A DNA stretch of 64,000 nucleotides, from contig SBGP01000092.1 of the NCBI GenBank assembly GCA_006226595.1, forward strand, positions 1 through 64,000, read 5' to 3'. The first letter of the stretch is position 1. Each line of letters starts with the position of its first letter. This DNA comes from Deltaproteobacteria bacterium. GTDB lineage: Bacteria > Myxococcota_A > UBA796 > GCA-2862545. This document shows, piece after piece, positions 36,608 to 48,183 of this stretch. A program made the translations under genes and the position numbers. The notes under the pieces are model-generated. The model ran no database searches. It worked only from the letters and a program-made list of their open reading frames with translations, and was not told the origin of the DNA.

Positions 36608-37188
36608 GGCTCGCTGAAGCGGAAGGTCGTGGTCAGCGAGCCGACCTCCGTGCCCTGGTAGTCGACGGTGTCCGTGGACGTGAACACGTAGGCGCTGCCG
36701 TCGTCATTGGCGGCGCCCATCTGCGTCCACGTGCCCTGGTTCACGAAGAACGCGGTCCAGCTGGTCTCGGAGCCGAACACCATGCCGTACTCACCGGAGG
36801 TGGGCCGCGGGTTGTTCGGATCCTGCGGGCAGTCGTCGGAGACGTACGTGAAGTTGCCCAGGTAGATGCGGTCGCACTCGGCGCAGTCGTTGTCGGACTG
36901 CATCTGCAGCGTCGACGTGAAGTGCGTGGTGCAGTCGTCGTAGCCACCGAGCTTTGCGAGTGAGTTCGCGTCGAAGAACAGCGTGGCGTCCATGTTCAGC
37001 GAGGTCGGCCAGGTGCACGGCGCGACGTCGGCACAGTCGCTGTCGTCGCAGTCGGTGAGCCCATCCGCGTCGTCGTCGATCTGGTCGTCGCACGCGAGCT
37101 CGACCTCGGCTCCCGAGTCCTGCGCGACGAGGTCGTCCGCGGAACCGGCGCAGCCGAAGAGCAGGGCGAGAGGGAGCAGGCGGTGCAT
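36604..37188 (-). CDS. Lipoprotein with one MopE-like metal-binding repeat
   Basis: A 194-aa secreted lipoprotein. The signal sequence LLPLALLFGC ends in a good lipobox with Cys13. A Cys/Asp-rich repeat (CDDQIDDDADGLTDCDDSDC) follows at about 34-53, the calcium-binding-like motif frequent in myxobacterial surface proteins. The remaining ~130 residues are an unrecognised beta-rich domain with four cysteines. ATG 37188 has GGAGG four bases upstream. Confidence 0.75.
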   Translation of the reverse strand: MHRLLPLALLFGCAGSADDLVAQDSGAEVELACDDQIDDDADGLTDCDDSDCADVAPCTWPTSLNMDATLFFDANSLAKLGGYDDCTTHFTSTLQMQSDNDCAECDRIYLGNFTYVSDDCPQDPNNPRPTSGEYGMVFGSETSWTAFFVNQGTWTQMGAANDDGSAYVFTSTDTVDYQGTEVGSLTTTFRFSEP

Positions 37189-37256
37189 GGGGCCTCCGAG
37201 AGCGCCGCAGCATAGCCGCAAAGCCCCCGGCAGGACCAGCACCATGGCTGCGAGGC

Positions 37257-40200
37257 TCAGCGGCGGCGGCGACGCAGCCCGACCAGGGGCAGGCTCAGCA
37301 CTATCCACCCCGCGGACCCACCCGTGGTGCACCCGCAGCGAGACTCATCCCCCGTGAGCCCGGAATCGGCGTCCGCGTCGGTGTCGGCGTCCGCATCGGT
37401 GTCGGCGTCCGCATCCGTGTCGGTGTCGGCATCCGTGTCGGTGTCGGCGTCCGCATCCGTGTCGGTGTCGGCATCCGTGTCGGTGTCGGCGTCCGCGTCG
37501 GTGTCGGCGTCCGCGTCGGTATCGGCATCCGCGTCGGTGTCCGCATCCGCGTCGGTGTCCGCATCCGCGTCAGTATCGGCATCCGCGTCGGTGTCGGCAT
37601 CCGCGTCGGTGTCCGCATCCGCATCGGTATCGGCATCCGCGTCGGTATCGGCGTCCGCGTCGGTATCGGCGTCCGCGTCGGTGTCCGCATCCGCGTCGGT
37701 ATCGGCGTCCGCGTCGGTGTCCGCATCCGCGTCGGTATCGGCGTCTGCGTCGGTGTCCGCGTCGGCGTCGGTATCGGCGTCTGCGTCGGTGTCCGCGTCG
37801 GCGTCGGTATCGGCGTCTGCGTCGGTATCGGCGTCTGCGTCGGTGTCCGCATCCGCGTCGGTGTCGGCGTCCGCATCGGTGTCGGCGTCCGAGTCCGTGT
37901 CGGCGTCGGCGTCCGTGTCGGCGTCGGCGTCCGTATCGGAGTCCGTGTCCGCGTCCGTGTCCGTGTCGCCCTCGGCGCAGTCCGGGTCGTCGAGGTCCGC
38001 GAGCCCGTCGCAGTCGTTGTCTCCGCCGTCGAAGCAGTCCTCGACGAAGGCCGGTGCGTTGGCCGCGTCATCGTCGTCGCAGTCCTCGTCGAAGGACTCG
38101 TAGCGATCGCAGTCCACGAAGGCCCCGTCCCCATCGAGGTCGACGCAGGTGTCACACGACGCGTAGTTGTCCGGGTCGGCATCGTCGCAGTCCGAGCACG
38201 CGTAGAACCCGTCCCCGTCCCCGTCCGGAATGTCCGGGTCCGCGTCGTCGATGAAGCCGTCGCAGTCGTTGTCGATGCCGTCGCAGATCTCCTTGCTCGG
38301 CTCGCAGGGCCCCGCGGACCACTCCCCGCTGGTCATCCACACCGGCGCCGCACCCGGAAGGTGCTGGTTGTGCTCCCACAGGTCCTCGAGGGTGTCGCCC
38401 CATGCGCGCAGATCCGCGAAGAACGGATCGGACTGGGCGATGTAGGCCTCGGCCTCGCCGCTGGGCGTCGGCGAGCTCAGCGTGCCGCCGGTCCCGCGGA
38501 TCTCGGCGACGAGGAACTCGACATACTCCCGTGAAGTGGTCTGGTAGAAGAGCTCGATGCTCACGCGATCGGCGCCGGTGGGCAGCGACAGGGACACGGC
38601 GTCGTAGCCCCCGACGTACTCGGCGGCGGTGAAGTAGTCCGGGTCGTCGACCCCGTCCCAGACCGGCGTCGCCAGGCGCTCCGCCGCTTCGTCGATGCGG
38701 AAGCCGCGCGGAGGGATGCGGTTGTCCTTGTACCGGCCGTCGGCGAGCGCGAAGTGGAAGGTGTGGTTCTCGCCGGTCAGCGAGCTTCGCGGGTGCGACT
38801 CGTAGACCAGCGTGTCCTCGTACTCCTCCCAGGCCTCGAGCGCGGGGGCGAAGTCCGAGTCGGGCAGGCCGCGCAGCGTGTTGGCCACGTCGTCGTAGGG
38901 GTTCACCACCGCGAGCACCGTGCCGTCGACCGACGCGGTGACGGTGGCGAACATGCGCCGCCCCTCGGGGTAGCCGGAGATCAGCTTGTGGCCGCTGTGG
39001 TTGACGATCTTGAAGTCGAGCGCGCCCGTGTCGGGGTCGTAGGCCACGTCCTCGATGGTCGCCGCCGCCTCGAGCAGGGCGCGAGACTTGGCGACGCCCT
39101 CGAGCAGGGCATCGGCAGGAATGCCTTCGCCAGCGGTCAGGCTCAGGGTGAGCGGCCCGTGCTCGCCGCCGAGCAGCGAGGCGTTCACCGGGTCGTAGTT
39201 GGCGGCATCGCTCTGCGTCGACGCGAGGATGGTCGGAATCCACAGGTTTCCGCCGACGAGCTCGTGGGACGGCACGCCAGAGTTCGGGTGCGCGGACGAC
39301 TCGTCCGGACGCAGTGGGACGCCAGCCTTGTCGCAGCCGTAGGCCGTGCGATCCGGCATGTGGCAGTCCTGACAGGTCGCGATGGCGTTGCCCGGACGCG
39401 AGGTCACGAACACCGTGGGGTCGTAGGCCCCCGTCCCGAACGCGCCGTCGGGCAGCCCGAAGTCCGAGAGCATGAACTCGCTGTGGGTGCGCTCGACGTG
39501 GGAGTACGAAAACGCGGCATCGGTCTCGGTGGGCAGCGGCCCGGTCCCCGTCCACGCCAGGTTCGCCAGCACGGGATTGGACACGTCGTGGCAGGTCGCG
39601 CAGAAGTCCCGGCTCTTGTGGAAGCGACTGTAGGTCGCCTGGTGGCGTGCGCCGTGGTCCTGGAATGGCCCGCGCTTCGCGGCGTTCGGGCTGTAGAAGG
39701 CCTGTCCTGCTCCGTTCGCGGTGTACCCCGACTCGGCGGGACGCAGGTCCGTGCCGTAGAAGTCGCTGCCGTCGAACAGCGTCAGGTAGGTCATCAGCGA
39801 CGAGTCATCCGCGAAGACAACGTCCGCCTCGGCCTGAGCCTCGGCCGACTCGTCCCAGTACCCGCTCCAGTCCGAGCCCTCGCGGGTCCCGTCGTGCCGG
39901 TCCACGAAGTACGGATCGGCCATGCGATGGCAGGTGTCGCAATGCACGCCGTCGAAGTCCGACCCGATCATCTCCTTGCCGTTGGTCGGGTCGCTGCGGC
40001 CCTCGACCCAGCCTTGCGGCATGTGGCAGCGCAGGCAGATGTCGGTGGCGTTGGGGTTGCCGAGCGCCCACACCGAGTCCTGAGCGGCGACCGTCAGGGC
40101 CGACCAGAACAGCGGATCGCGCGCGGCCTGACTCATCATCGAGCCCTGCCAGGTGCCGCCGGGAGAGACGATGGGTTGGCCGGGCTCCTCGTAGTCCGCG

Positions 40201-40337
40201 TGACAGCCGAGGCACCGGTTCGGTCCCTCGAGGGTGATGTTGTCGCCGGGCTGGGTGCCGGGCATGCGGACGAGCGGGTCGTCGACCACCGCGAGCGGCT
40301 CCCAGGCCAGCGCGGACAGTGCGAGCAGAACGAGCAT
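37257..40337 (-). CDS. Five-haem cytochrome c with acidic repeat and MYXO-CTERM-like anchor
   Basis: A 1026-aa exported protein with a short signal peptide (1-11). Five c-type haem motifs: CLGCH 42-46, CLRCH 101-105, CDTCH 133-137, CATCH 246-250, CQDCH 322-326, with many extra His as distal ligands. A mid region (380-660) of beta-rich sequence follows, then MopE-type [10 protein letters not shown] repeats (about 680-790), then a ~200-residue repeat of Asp with Thr or Ala. The tail has a Cys-Gly-Cys motif, a hydrophobic stretch and RRRRR, resembling MYXO-CTERM sorting signals. A role in extracellular electron transfer or oxidoreduction is plausible; the partner is unknown. Confidence 0.88.
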   Translation of the reverse strand: MLVLLALSALAWEPLAVVDDPLVRMPGTQPGDNITLEGPNRCLGCHADYEEPGQPIVSPGGTWQGSMMSQAARDPLFWSALTVAAQDSVWALGNPNATDICLRCHMPQGWVEGRSDPTNGKEMIGSDFDGVHCDTCHRMADPYFVDRHDGTREGSDWSGYWDESAEAQAEADVVFADDSSLMTYLTLFDGSDFYGTDLRPAESGYTANGAGQAFYSPNAAKRGPFQDHGARHQATYSRFHKSRDFCATCHDVSNPVLANLAWTGTGPLPTETDAAFSYSHVERTHSEFMLSDFGLPDGAFGTGAYDPTVFVTSRPGNAIATCQDCHMPDRTAYGCDKAGVPLRPDESSAHPNSGVPSHELVGGNLWIPTILASTQSDAANYDPVNASLLGGEHGPLTLSLTAGEGIPADALLEGVAKSRALLEAAATIEDVAYDPDTGALDFKIVNHSGHKLISGYPEGRRMFATVTASVDGTVLAVVNPYDDVANTLRGLPDSDFAPALEAWEEYEDTLVYESHPRSSLTGENHTFHFALADGRYKDNRIPPRGFRIDEAAERLATPVWDGVDDPDYFTAAEYVGGYDAVSLSLPTGADRVSIELFYQTTSREYVEFLVAEIRGTGGTLSSPTPSGEAEAYIAQSDPFFADLRAWGDTLEDLWEHNQHLPGAAPVWMTSGEWSAGPCEPSKEICDGIDNDCDGFIDDADPDIPDGDGDGFYACSDCDDADPDNYASCDTCVDLDGDGAFVDCDRYESFDEDCDDDDAANAPAFVEDCFDGGDNDCDGLADLDDPDCAEGDTDTDADTDSDTDADADTDADADTDSDADTDADADTDADADTDADADTDADADTDADADTDADADTDADADTDADADTDADADTDADADTDADADTDADADTDADADTDADADTDADADTDADADTDADADTDADADTDADADTDADADTDADADTDADADTDTDADTDTDADADTDTDADTDTDADADTDADADTDADADSGLTGDESRCGCTTGGSAGWIVLSLPLVGLRRRRR
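37366..37970. repeat. 18-bp tandem repeat coding for (Asp-Thr-Asp-Ala-Asp-Ala)n
   Basis: About 600 bp of imperfect 18-bp units such as GTCGGTGTCCGCATCCGC (plus strand) inside the cytochrome gene. Synonymous third-base variants (GTGTCC, GTATCG, GCGTCT) cluster in blocks, suggesting block duplication. The run remains in frame over its whole length and makes an extended acidic stalk. The plus-strand frame through it (Val-Ser-Ala-Ser repeats) is an artefact. Confidence 0.92.
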
Positions 40338-40406
40338 GCAGAACCCCGAGCTCAGTAGAGCACGCGAACCCGCGAAGTGTGGCGAATCATAGGGTTGCGC
40401 CAGCGT

Positions 40407-40440
40407 CCGCCGGCAGGCCGATCCTCGTGATCGGCCGGCG
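40407..40440. terminator. Hairpin after the 40442-41101 lipoprotein gene
   Basis: Stem GGCCGATC/GATCGGCC (40416-40423 with 40429-40436), extended by CCGCC-type flanks, starts just past the stop on the minus strand. No T run; termination is likely but not proven. Confidence 0.5.
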
Positions 40441-40441
40441 G

Positions 40442-41101
40442 CTAGCGGGAGACGCAGTCCACGGACAGGCGGAAGTTGGCGATCTGATCGTTGATGCCGT
40501 CAACGATGATCTGGAACGTCCGGCCCTGGGTTCCGCCGAGCAGCGTGGTGACCTCCTGCTCGTACGGGGTCACCGAGTCGTAGGCATCGCAGGTCAGTGC
40601 CTCACGCGACGCACAGCGGTCACCCGTGGACAGCACGCGAAGCGCGAGCGTGTTGCACGGGGTCTCGAGGTTCACGTCGGCCACGGTGTTCGCGGGCACG
40701 TACAGCTCGTACACGCGCTCGGGGCCGTTGAACGTGTCGGTCCAGTCGTCCTCGCCGCGGCAGAACATCTGGTCGTACTCGGTACCGGAGAAGAAGTACG
40801 AACCGCCGTCGTTGGTCGCGTCGATGGTCTGGTTGCAGCTGATCATGCCGGTCATGCACGTCGTGCCCTGCCAGCCAGGCGCATCCGTCGGGTAGAAGGC
40901 GCTGCAGTCGAGCGCGTTCGGATCGGTGTCCGTGTCCGTGTCCGCGTCCGAGTCGCTGTCCGAGTCGCTGTCGGCATCCGAGTCGACGTCGGTGTCGGTG
41001 TCGGTGTCGGCCTCGACGTCGTCGGTGGTCTCGTCCTCGACGGGCTCGAGGGACTTGGAACAGCCCATCACGAGGAGAACGGCAAGCATGGTGACGCGCA
41101 T
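40442..41101 (-). CDS. Lipoprotein with Asp/Thr/Ser linker
   Basis: A 219-aa secreted lipoprotein. The signal MLAVLLVMGC gives lipidated Cys14. Residues ~27-62 are the acidic Asp-Thr/Ser/Ala linker. The C-terminal ~150 residues form a Cys-rich (eight Cys) domain resembling pre-peptidase or proprotein-type beta-sandwiches. ATG 41101 has GGAGGT upstream and replaces an upstream ATG at 41134 that has no ribosome site. Function unknown. Confidence 0.75.
   Translation of the reverse strand: MRVTMLAVLLVMGCSKSLEPVEDETTDDVEADTDTDTDVDSDADSDSDSDSDADTDTDTDPNALDCSAFYPTDAPGWQGTTCMTGMISCNQTIDATNDGGSYFFSGTEYDQMFCRGEDDWTDTFNGPERVYELYVPANTVADVNLETPCNTLALRVLSTGDRCASREALTCDAYDSVTPYEQEVTTLLGGTQGRTFQIIVDGINDQIANFRLSVDCVSR
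40922..41020. repeat. Third Asp-Thr/Asp-Ser coding microsatellite
   Basis: About 100 bp of 6-bp units (GTGTCC, GAGTCG, GTCGGT) in the lipoprotein gene, encoding an acidic linker placed directly after the lipidated cysteine region. It has the same composition as the runs at 7356-7470 and 37366-37970. Confidence 0.8.
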
Positions 41102-41139
41102 CGGACCTCCTGGGTCGAAAGGCGCGCGAGGCACGCGCC

Positions 41140-41183
41140 GGACCCTGCCCCAGCCCCGACTCTAGCAGGGCGAGGCGGGGTCC
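41140..41183. terminator. Inverted repeat downstream of leuS
   Basis: GGACCC (41140-41145) pairs with GGGTCC (41178-41183), with inner GCC/GGC pairing. It starts within 11 nt after the leuS stop on the minus strand. No clear T tract, so weak support. Confidence 0.35.
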
Positions 41184-41193
41184 GCTCTGTCGC

Positions 41194-43713
<2,520 letters not shown>

Positions 43714-43861
43714 GGTCTCCTCGCATCGACCCGGCGCGACATGGGCAGCGGCACCGGGAACCGACGCGGCACTTATGCGGGCGTGGGCCGGCTGTCGCGG
43801 GCTTTTGTGCCTTGCCTGCCCAGGGCGGCGCGACATCCGCGACGCGAAGCGCTGAGGTCCG

Positions 43862-44332
43862 CTACCGCAGGCCTTCGTCGACGAAGCGCTGCGCGGGGAG
43901 CACGCAGAACCCACGCGCCGAGGCATCCGACCACGAGATGCGGTACACGGGCACGTCGGCCATGCACCCGCTGCCGTCGCTCTTGCCGGTGGTCCGCGCA
44001 CTCTCGCAGGCCGGCACCCCGGCGACACGCTCTCCTGGCTCGGCGCCGTCGATGGGACGGCACAGGATGCGCGGGTCGACCTCGAAGATGGTCACCTTGT
44101 AGGGCTTCTTCGGCGCGGTCTTCTTCTTCTGAAGCCCGAGACCGTGCACGAGCTCGCCGACGGTCCGAAAGTCCTGCTGGCGGATGGCGGTCGCCGGCAC
44201 CACGTCGATGTAGGTCTTCGCGCCCACCGTGCGGTTCACCTTGGACACCCAGGCGACGGCGAGGCTGTCGCCGCTCGGCGGCGCGAGGCAACCGGAGTCG
44301 GCGAAGGCCAGCGACAAGAGCAGCGCGATCAC
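43862..44332 (-). CDS. Small exported protein coupled to nagZ
   Basis: A 156-aa protein whose GTG at 44332 overlaps the nagZ stop (GTGA). A short signal peptide (1-11, cleavage near AFA) is followed by a soluble domain with five cysteines and a Lys-rich loop. No family is recognised. Position suggests an envelope role next to peptidoglycan recycling, but that is context only. Confidence 0.65.
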   Translation of the reverse strand: MIALLLSLAFADSGCLAPPSGDSLAVAWVSKVNRTVGAKTYIDVVPATAIRQQDFRTVGELVHGLGLQKKKTAPKKPYKVTIFEVDPRILCRPIDGAEPGERVAGVPACESARTTGKSDGSGCMADVPVYRISWSDASARGFCVLPAQRFVDEGLR

Positions 44333-45411
44333 GCGTCGACCTGCCGGATCTCGTTGGCGAGGTCCTTGTGCTCACCGCACCCGACGACCTCGAGACCGGG
44401 CCCCGAAGGCGCCTGCGCGAGCCAGTTGCGGACGGCCTGAACGCGGCGTTCGCTCGCGGCGGAGTGCCGCTCGAAGCCCGGGTTGTCGGCCTGGCCCTCG
44501 ACCATCTCGCGGAAGAACTCGAGCTGCAGCTCGGCGGTATGGCACACGAGGAACACGTCGAGCGTCGCCCGCGTGCCGCGCTGCACCTGCTGGTGGGTCG
44601 TGTACCGCCCCATCACCGCCTTCATCTCCATGTCGTCGGAGAACACGAGGCCGTCGTAGCCCATCTCCTTGCGGAGCAGCCTGGGCACGATGATCTCGGA
44701 GAGGGTCGCCGGCCACTCGGTGTCCCACGCGTCGAAGATCACGTGGCTGACCATCACCGAGCCGACGCCGGCCTGCACCGCGGCGCGGAATGGCACGAGC
44801 TCGGTGCTGCGCAGTTCCTGCTCCGGACGGCGCACCCGCGGCAGGTCGAGGTGGCTGTCGAGGTCGGTGTCGCCGTGACCCGGGAAGTGCTTCGCGGAGG
44901 TGAGCACGCCTTCGGCGTGCGCGGCCTCGATGTAGCGGGTCACGTGCGTGGCGACCGTCTCGGCGTAGCGGGAGAAGCTGCGGTCGCCGATGACCGGGTT
45001 GTTCGGGTTGCTGTCGACGTCGGCGACCGGCGCGAAGTTGACGTTGAACCCGGTGGCGCGGCACTCGCGGGACAAGCCGCGCGCGACGGCCTCGGTAAAC
45101 CGTCCGGCGGCGCCGACCGTACGCATCGGCGGCCACTCGGTGGCGGGAGTGCGGAGCCGCTGGACCCGCCCGCCTTCCTGGTCGACGGTGATCAGCGCGC
45201 CAGGCACGAGGTCGTTGAGCGCCCGGTTGAGATCGGCGACCTGGGCCGGGTTGTCGACGTTGCGCTTGAACAGGCAGAAGCCCGACGGGCGCATCTCGCG
45301 GACGAGGTCGCGCAGCTCGGGCGTGACCGCCTGTCCCTCGAAGCCGATGACCAGGCGCTGACCGGCGCGGCGCTTGCGCTCGGCGAGCGAGGTGGACTCG
45401 CCCACCGCCAT
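44329..45411 (-). CDS. nagZ: Beta-N-acetylhexosaminidase (GH3)
   Basis: A 360-aa GH3 enzyme that removes GlcNAc from anhydro-muropeptides during cell-wall recycling. Diagnostic motifs: DQEGGRV at 77-83, KHFPGHGD at 174-181 (His catalytic loop) and SDDMEM at 258-263 holding the nucleophile Asp. No signal peptide, consistent with cytoplasmic recycling. The start ATG 45411 shares a base with the epimerase stop (TGATG). A C-terminal ~50-residue extension is unassigned. Confidence 0.92.
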   Translation of the reverse strand: MAVGESTSLAERKRRAGQRLVIGFEGQAVTPELRDLVREMRPSGFCLFKRNVDNPAQVADLNRALNDLVPGALITVDQEGGRVQRLRTPATEWPPMRTVGAAGRFTEAVARGLSRECRATGFNVNFAPVADVDSNPNNPVIGDRSFSRYAETVATHVTRYIEAAHAEGVLTSAKHFPGHGDTDLDSHLDLPRVRRPEQELRSTELVPFRAAVQAGVGSVMVSHVIFDAWDTEWPATLSEIIVPRLLRKEMGYDGLVFSDDMEMKAVMGRYTTHQQVQRGTRATLDVFLVCHTAELQLEFFREMVEGQADNPGFERHSAASERRVQAVRNWLAQAPSGPGLEVVGCGEHKDLANEIRQVDA

Positions 45412-45824
45412 CAGTGGCCGTCCTGCGTGTGCTGCACGAGCTCGACGAGCACGCCGTCGGTGGACTTCGGGTGGATGAACACGACCAGCGACTCGTGGGC
45501 GCCGATCGACGGCTCCTCGGAGAGGAAGCGGTAGCCGAGCCCCTGCAGGCGGCTCATCTCGGCGCGGATGTCGTCGACCGCGAAGCACAGGTGATGCATG
45601 CCGCCGCCGCGCTTCTCCAGGTACTTCACGATGGGCCCGGTGCCTCGCAGCGGGTGCACGAGTTCGATACGCGTGCCCGGAACCGGGAAGAACGCGGTGG
45701 AGGTCTTGGCGGTCTCGACGTCCTCGGTGCCGGCGAGGGTCAGCCCGAAGTCCTTGCCCCAGCGTTCGATGGCCTTCTCGAGGTCGGGCACGGCGATGGC
45801 GATGTGGTCGAGAGAGAGGATCAA
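45411..45824 (-). CDS. mce: Methylmalonyl-CoA epimerase
   Basis: A 137-aa VOC-fold enzyme interconverting (2R)- and (2S)-methylmalonyl-CoA in propionate metabolism. Metal and catalytic residues of the family are visible: His7 in LDHIAIAV, GGGMHHLCF in the middle, and VFIHPKSTDGVLVELVQ at the C terminus. Length is standard. First gene of the mce-nagZ-exported protein operon. It can supply or drain methylmalonyl-CoA, a possible extender unit for polyketide chains. Confidence 0.93.
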   Translation of the reverse strand: MILSLDHIAIAVPDLEKAIERWGKDFGLTLAGTEDVETAKTSTAFFPVPGTRIELVHPLRGTGPIVKYLEKRGGGMHHLCFAVDDIRAEMSRLQGLGYRFLSEEPSIGAHESLVVFIHPKSTDGVLVELVQHTQDGH

Positions 45825-45942
45825 GGGGACCTCACGGGTGGGAGCGCGGTGGGAATGGGATGAGGTAATGCGCTGGCGCGCGAGATCACGCGGAATCGCG
45901 GCCTCGGATCACGCCGCACAGCCGAGCACGCCGGGCGCGACC

Positions 45943-46566
45943 TCAGGCGGTGAGGTGCGGGTAGGCCTCGGAGAGCCAGCGCCACGCGAGGATGTGCAGG
46001 TAGCCGGCCACCGGCACCGCGATGACGTCGCCCACGGTGATGTCCTCGACCAGCCAGCTCGCCTCGGCGAGGCTGATGCCGCCGGGCTCGTCGACTTCCT
46101 TGAGGGCGACGATGGTCTTGCGCACGTTGTCCCAGCGGATGTCCATGCCGGGTCGGGTCGCCGCGAGTACGCCCCACAGGCGACGCACGACCTCGAGGGA
46201 GTTGCCGTGCTCCTCGGCGCGGTCGAGGGCCCCGACGATGCGCTGGCGATCCTGCTCGTCGGCAAGGCGCATCCACATCTGCGGACGCGTCATCGCGCCT
46301 TCTCCCGCGAGGTGCACGTCGGAGCCGGCACGCGAGGAGACCTCGAACAAGAAGTCGACCAGGCGCTCGAGCGGCACGCGCGCATCGATCTCGAGGCTGG
46401 CCTTCATCGAGTCCTCGAGCACCACGACGCGAACGGGGAGCGCCCGGAGCTGGATGGTGTCGCTGGACTCGCGGTCGAAGGCCTCGCCGAGCTGGACGCA
46501 CCAGTCGGCGACGTCGTCGGGAGGCGGGACGGGTCCTCGGGTCCGGAACAGGGCGGTAAAGGCCAC
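45943..46566 (-). CDS. Uncharacterised soluble protein
   Basis: A 207-aa protein with no signal peptide. It is mixed alpha/beta with Trp-rich patches (WCVQLG, RLWGV, IRWDNV, LAWRWL). The start is set at GTG 46566, with GGAGAG five bases upstream; a longer frame overlaps the next gene. The gene lies 24 nt after the membrane-protein gene on the same strand and probably shares its transcript. No family recognised. Confidence 0.6.
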   Translation of the reverse strand: MAFTALFRTRGPVPPPDDVADWCVQLGEAFDRESSDTIQLRALPVRVVVLEDSMKASLEIDARVPLERLVDFLFEVSSRAGSDVHLAGEGAMTRPQMWMRLADEQDRQRIVGALDRAEEHGNSLEVVRRLWGVLAATRPGMDIRWDNVRKTIVALKEVDEPGGISLAEASWLVEDITVGDVIAVPVAGYLHILAWRWLSEAYPHLTA

Positions 46567-46589
46567 GAACTCTCCGTTGGGCGGCGAGT

Positions 46590-47204
46590 CTACCCCAGTT
46601 GCCGCTCGCTGGCCCTCGCGGTGATGCCACGAAGCGCGTCGACCTCGGCGGGCAGTACGTCCATCGCCACCTCTCGGCAACGCTCACGGAGCTCGCCGAC
46701 CAGCTGGTCGAACTGATCGGTATCGGCGTAGCGCACCACGACATCGAGCGTGATGCTGCCGTCCACCGCCACCAGGCGCAGCGTGCGCCGGCCCTTGGCC
46801 CGGTCGACGACCTCGGCGAGCTGCAGGCGTTCCCAGGGGACGAGCACGCCGTCACCCGAGGCGTAGCGCTCGCGGAAGGCGGCGAGCGGGTCGGCGCGCA
46901 GCCGCTCGGTGATGCGTCCGAGGAAGTTCATTCGCGGCTCGATGCGCACACCTGACGGAGCGAGCGTGATGTCGTAGGACATGGGCCGTCCGGTCCACAG
47001 ACCGACGAGCGCGAAGATCCACCACGGCGGGTTCTGCGTCGACGTGAACTCGATGTAGGCGAACAGCGGGATGAGCACCATCGCGATGCCCATGAACGCG
47101 CGAGCGCGGCCGCCCTGTGCCTCGAGCGAGTAGCGGTGACCATCGAGCCCTTCTCGCTGCTCGACGATTCCCTCTTCGTGCCGGTTGGTTCTGTGGCGGG
47201 CCAT
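46590..47204 (-). CDS. Uncharacterised membrane-anchored protein
   Basis: A 204-aa protein. A basic N terminus (1-35) is followed by one or two closely spaced membrane segments (about 36-55 and 62-75). A ~120-residue cytoplasmic domain with a strand-rich PH-like pattern follows (WERLQLAEVVDRA, TLRLVAVDGSITLDVVVR). Such layouts resemble bacterial PH-domain proteins, but the match is only by appearance. ATG 47204. Confidence 0.6.
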   Translation of the reverse strand: MARHRTNRHEEGIVEQREGLDGHRYSLEAQGGRARAFMGIAMVLIPLFAYIEFTSTQNPPWWIFALVGLWTGRPMSYDITLAPSGVRIEPRMNFLGRITERLRADPLAAFRERYASGDGVLVPWERLQLAEVVDRAKGRRTLRLVAVDGSITLDVVVRYADTDQFDQLVGELRERCREVAMDVLPAEVDALRGITARASERQLG

Positions 47205-47244
47205 ACCCCAAGCTAGCCACGCCCCTGGCCGAGACCAGGGCGAT

Positions 47245-48183
47245 TCAGCGCGACAGGGCCTGGCGGTAGTCGCGACCCGGCATCTCGACGAAGCTGCACA
47301 CCTCGTTGAGGCGGCTGTACACACGCTCTCCGACGCGATCGGCGAGAGTCACCCGCTCCTCCGGCATCGCGTTGTTCGCGATGCGGCGGCCTGTCGCGGC
47401 GCCCGGGGAGAAGTTGGTGCTCGCGAGGATGGCGCGGCCGGCGTTGTAGCGGCGGCTGACGAGCTCGTCGATGACCGTGAGCTCCCACTCGGTACTGCGG
47501 CCCTTGCCCAGCTCGTCGATGACGAGCACGTCGACGGCGACGAGCGGGTCCACGAGCTCGGCGGCGGCGGTGCCGCGATCGAACGAAGCCTTGAGCTCGG
47601 AGAGCAGGTGCGAGAACTCGACGAAGCGCGCGGTCACGCCCTTCTCGAACACGAGTCGACGCAGCAGGTACGCGAGCAGGTGGGTCTTGCCGCGCCCGAC
47701 GGGCCCATAGAGCACCAGACCGCGGTTGTCCTCACCGCGCTCGAAGTCCTTGAGCACGTCCATCGCGGCGCCGAGAGCGACGAGCTGCGCGTCGTCGCGG
47801 TGGCGGAAGGGTGTGGCCGCGGCCTTGGCGAAGCGCGCCGGGAGCCCGGCGCGGTCGAAGCGCGCAATGGCCTCGGACAATGCGAGGTGCTGGCAACGTC
47901 GGCGCGGCGCGAAGCGGTCCGCACCCGGATCGGCGACGAAGCCAGTCCCCCGGCACAGGGGGCAGCGCCCGCGGCACTGGCACGGCACGCGCTGGGTCTC
48001 GCCGCGGACCACGTGGTCGACGAAGCCCTCGCCGTGGCACGCCCGGCAGGTCTGGTGCACGTACCGCTCGAGGCAGTCGCAGGCGGTCGCGCGCGCCCGC
48101 TCCCCTTCCCTGAGCAGGACGTAGCCATCGCCTCGGCACTCGGGGCAGGCGGGGTCGACGCAGGGATGAAGCGAGCGGGTCAC
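47245..48183 (-). CDS. DnaC/IstB-like AAA+ ATPase with DnaJ-like zinc fingers
   Basis: A 312-aa probable helicase-loader-type ATPase. The N-terminal ~85 residues hold three CxxCxGxG motifs (CPECRGDG 13-20, CRACHGEG 46-53, CPLCRGTG 74-81) plus CDC and CQC pairs, i.e. two zinc sites like the DnaJ cysteine-rich domain. The AAA+ core follows: Walker A GPVGRGKT 160-167, Walker B VLVIDE 219-224, sensor I around ILASTN. GTG 48183 overlaps the stop of the upstream partner gene (GTGA). A role in loading the replicative helicase is inferred; no transposase is nearby, so IstB is unlikely. Confidence 0.82.
   Translation of the reverse strand: MTRSLHPCVDPACPECRGDGYVLLREGERARATACDCLERYVHQTCRACHGEGFVDHVVRGETQRVPCQCRGRCPLCRGTGFVADPGADRFAPRRRCQHLALSEAIARFDRAGLPARFAKAAATPFRHRDDAQLVALGAAMDVLKDFERGEDNRGLVLYGPVGRGKTHLLAYLLRRLVFEKGVTARFVEFSHLLSELKASFDRGTAAAELVDPLVAVDVLVIDELGKGRSTEWELTVIDELVSRRYNAGRAILASTNFSPGAATGRRIANNAMPEERVTLADRVGERVYSRLNEVCSFVEMPGRDYRQALSR

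Noticed and set aside
37366-37970. Regular tandem repeat that looks CRISPR-like at first sight
   Set aside because: Units are contiguous with no unique spacers, are shorter than CRISPR repeats, and stay in one reading frame. No cas gene is present.
37324-38103. Plus-strand frame of Val-Ser-Ala-Ser repeats across the cytochrome repeat
   Set aside because: It is the mirror reading of the 18-bp repeat. The minus frame has haem motifs, a signal peptide and a sorting tail; this one has none.
47245-48183. IstB-type transposition helper (IS21 family)
   Set aside because: There is no IstA transposase, no terminal inverted repeats, and the partner gene is not a transposase. A helicase-loader role fits better.
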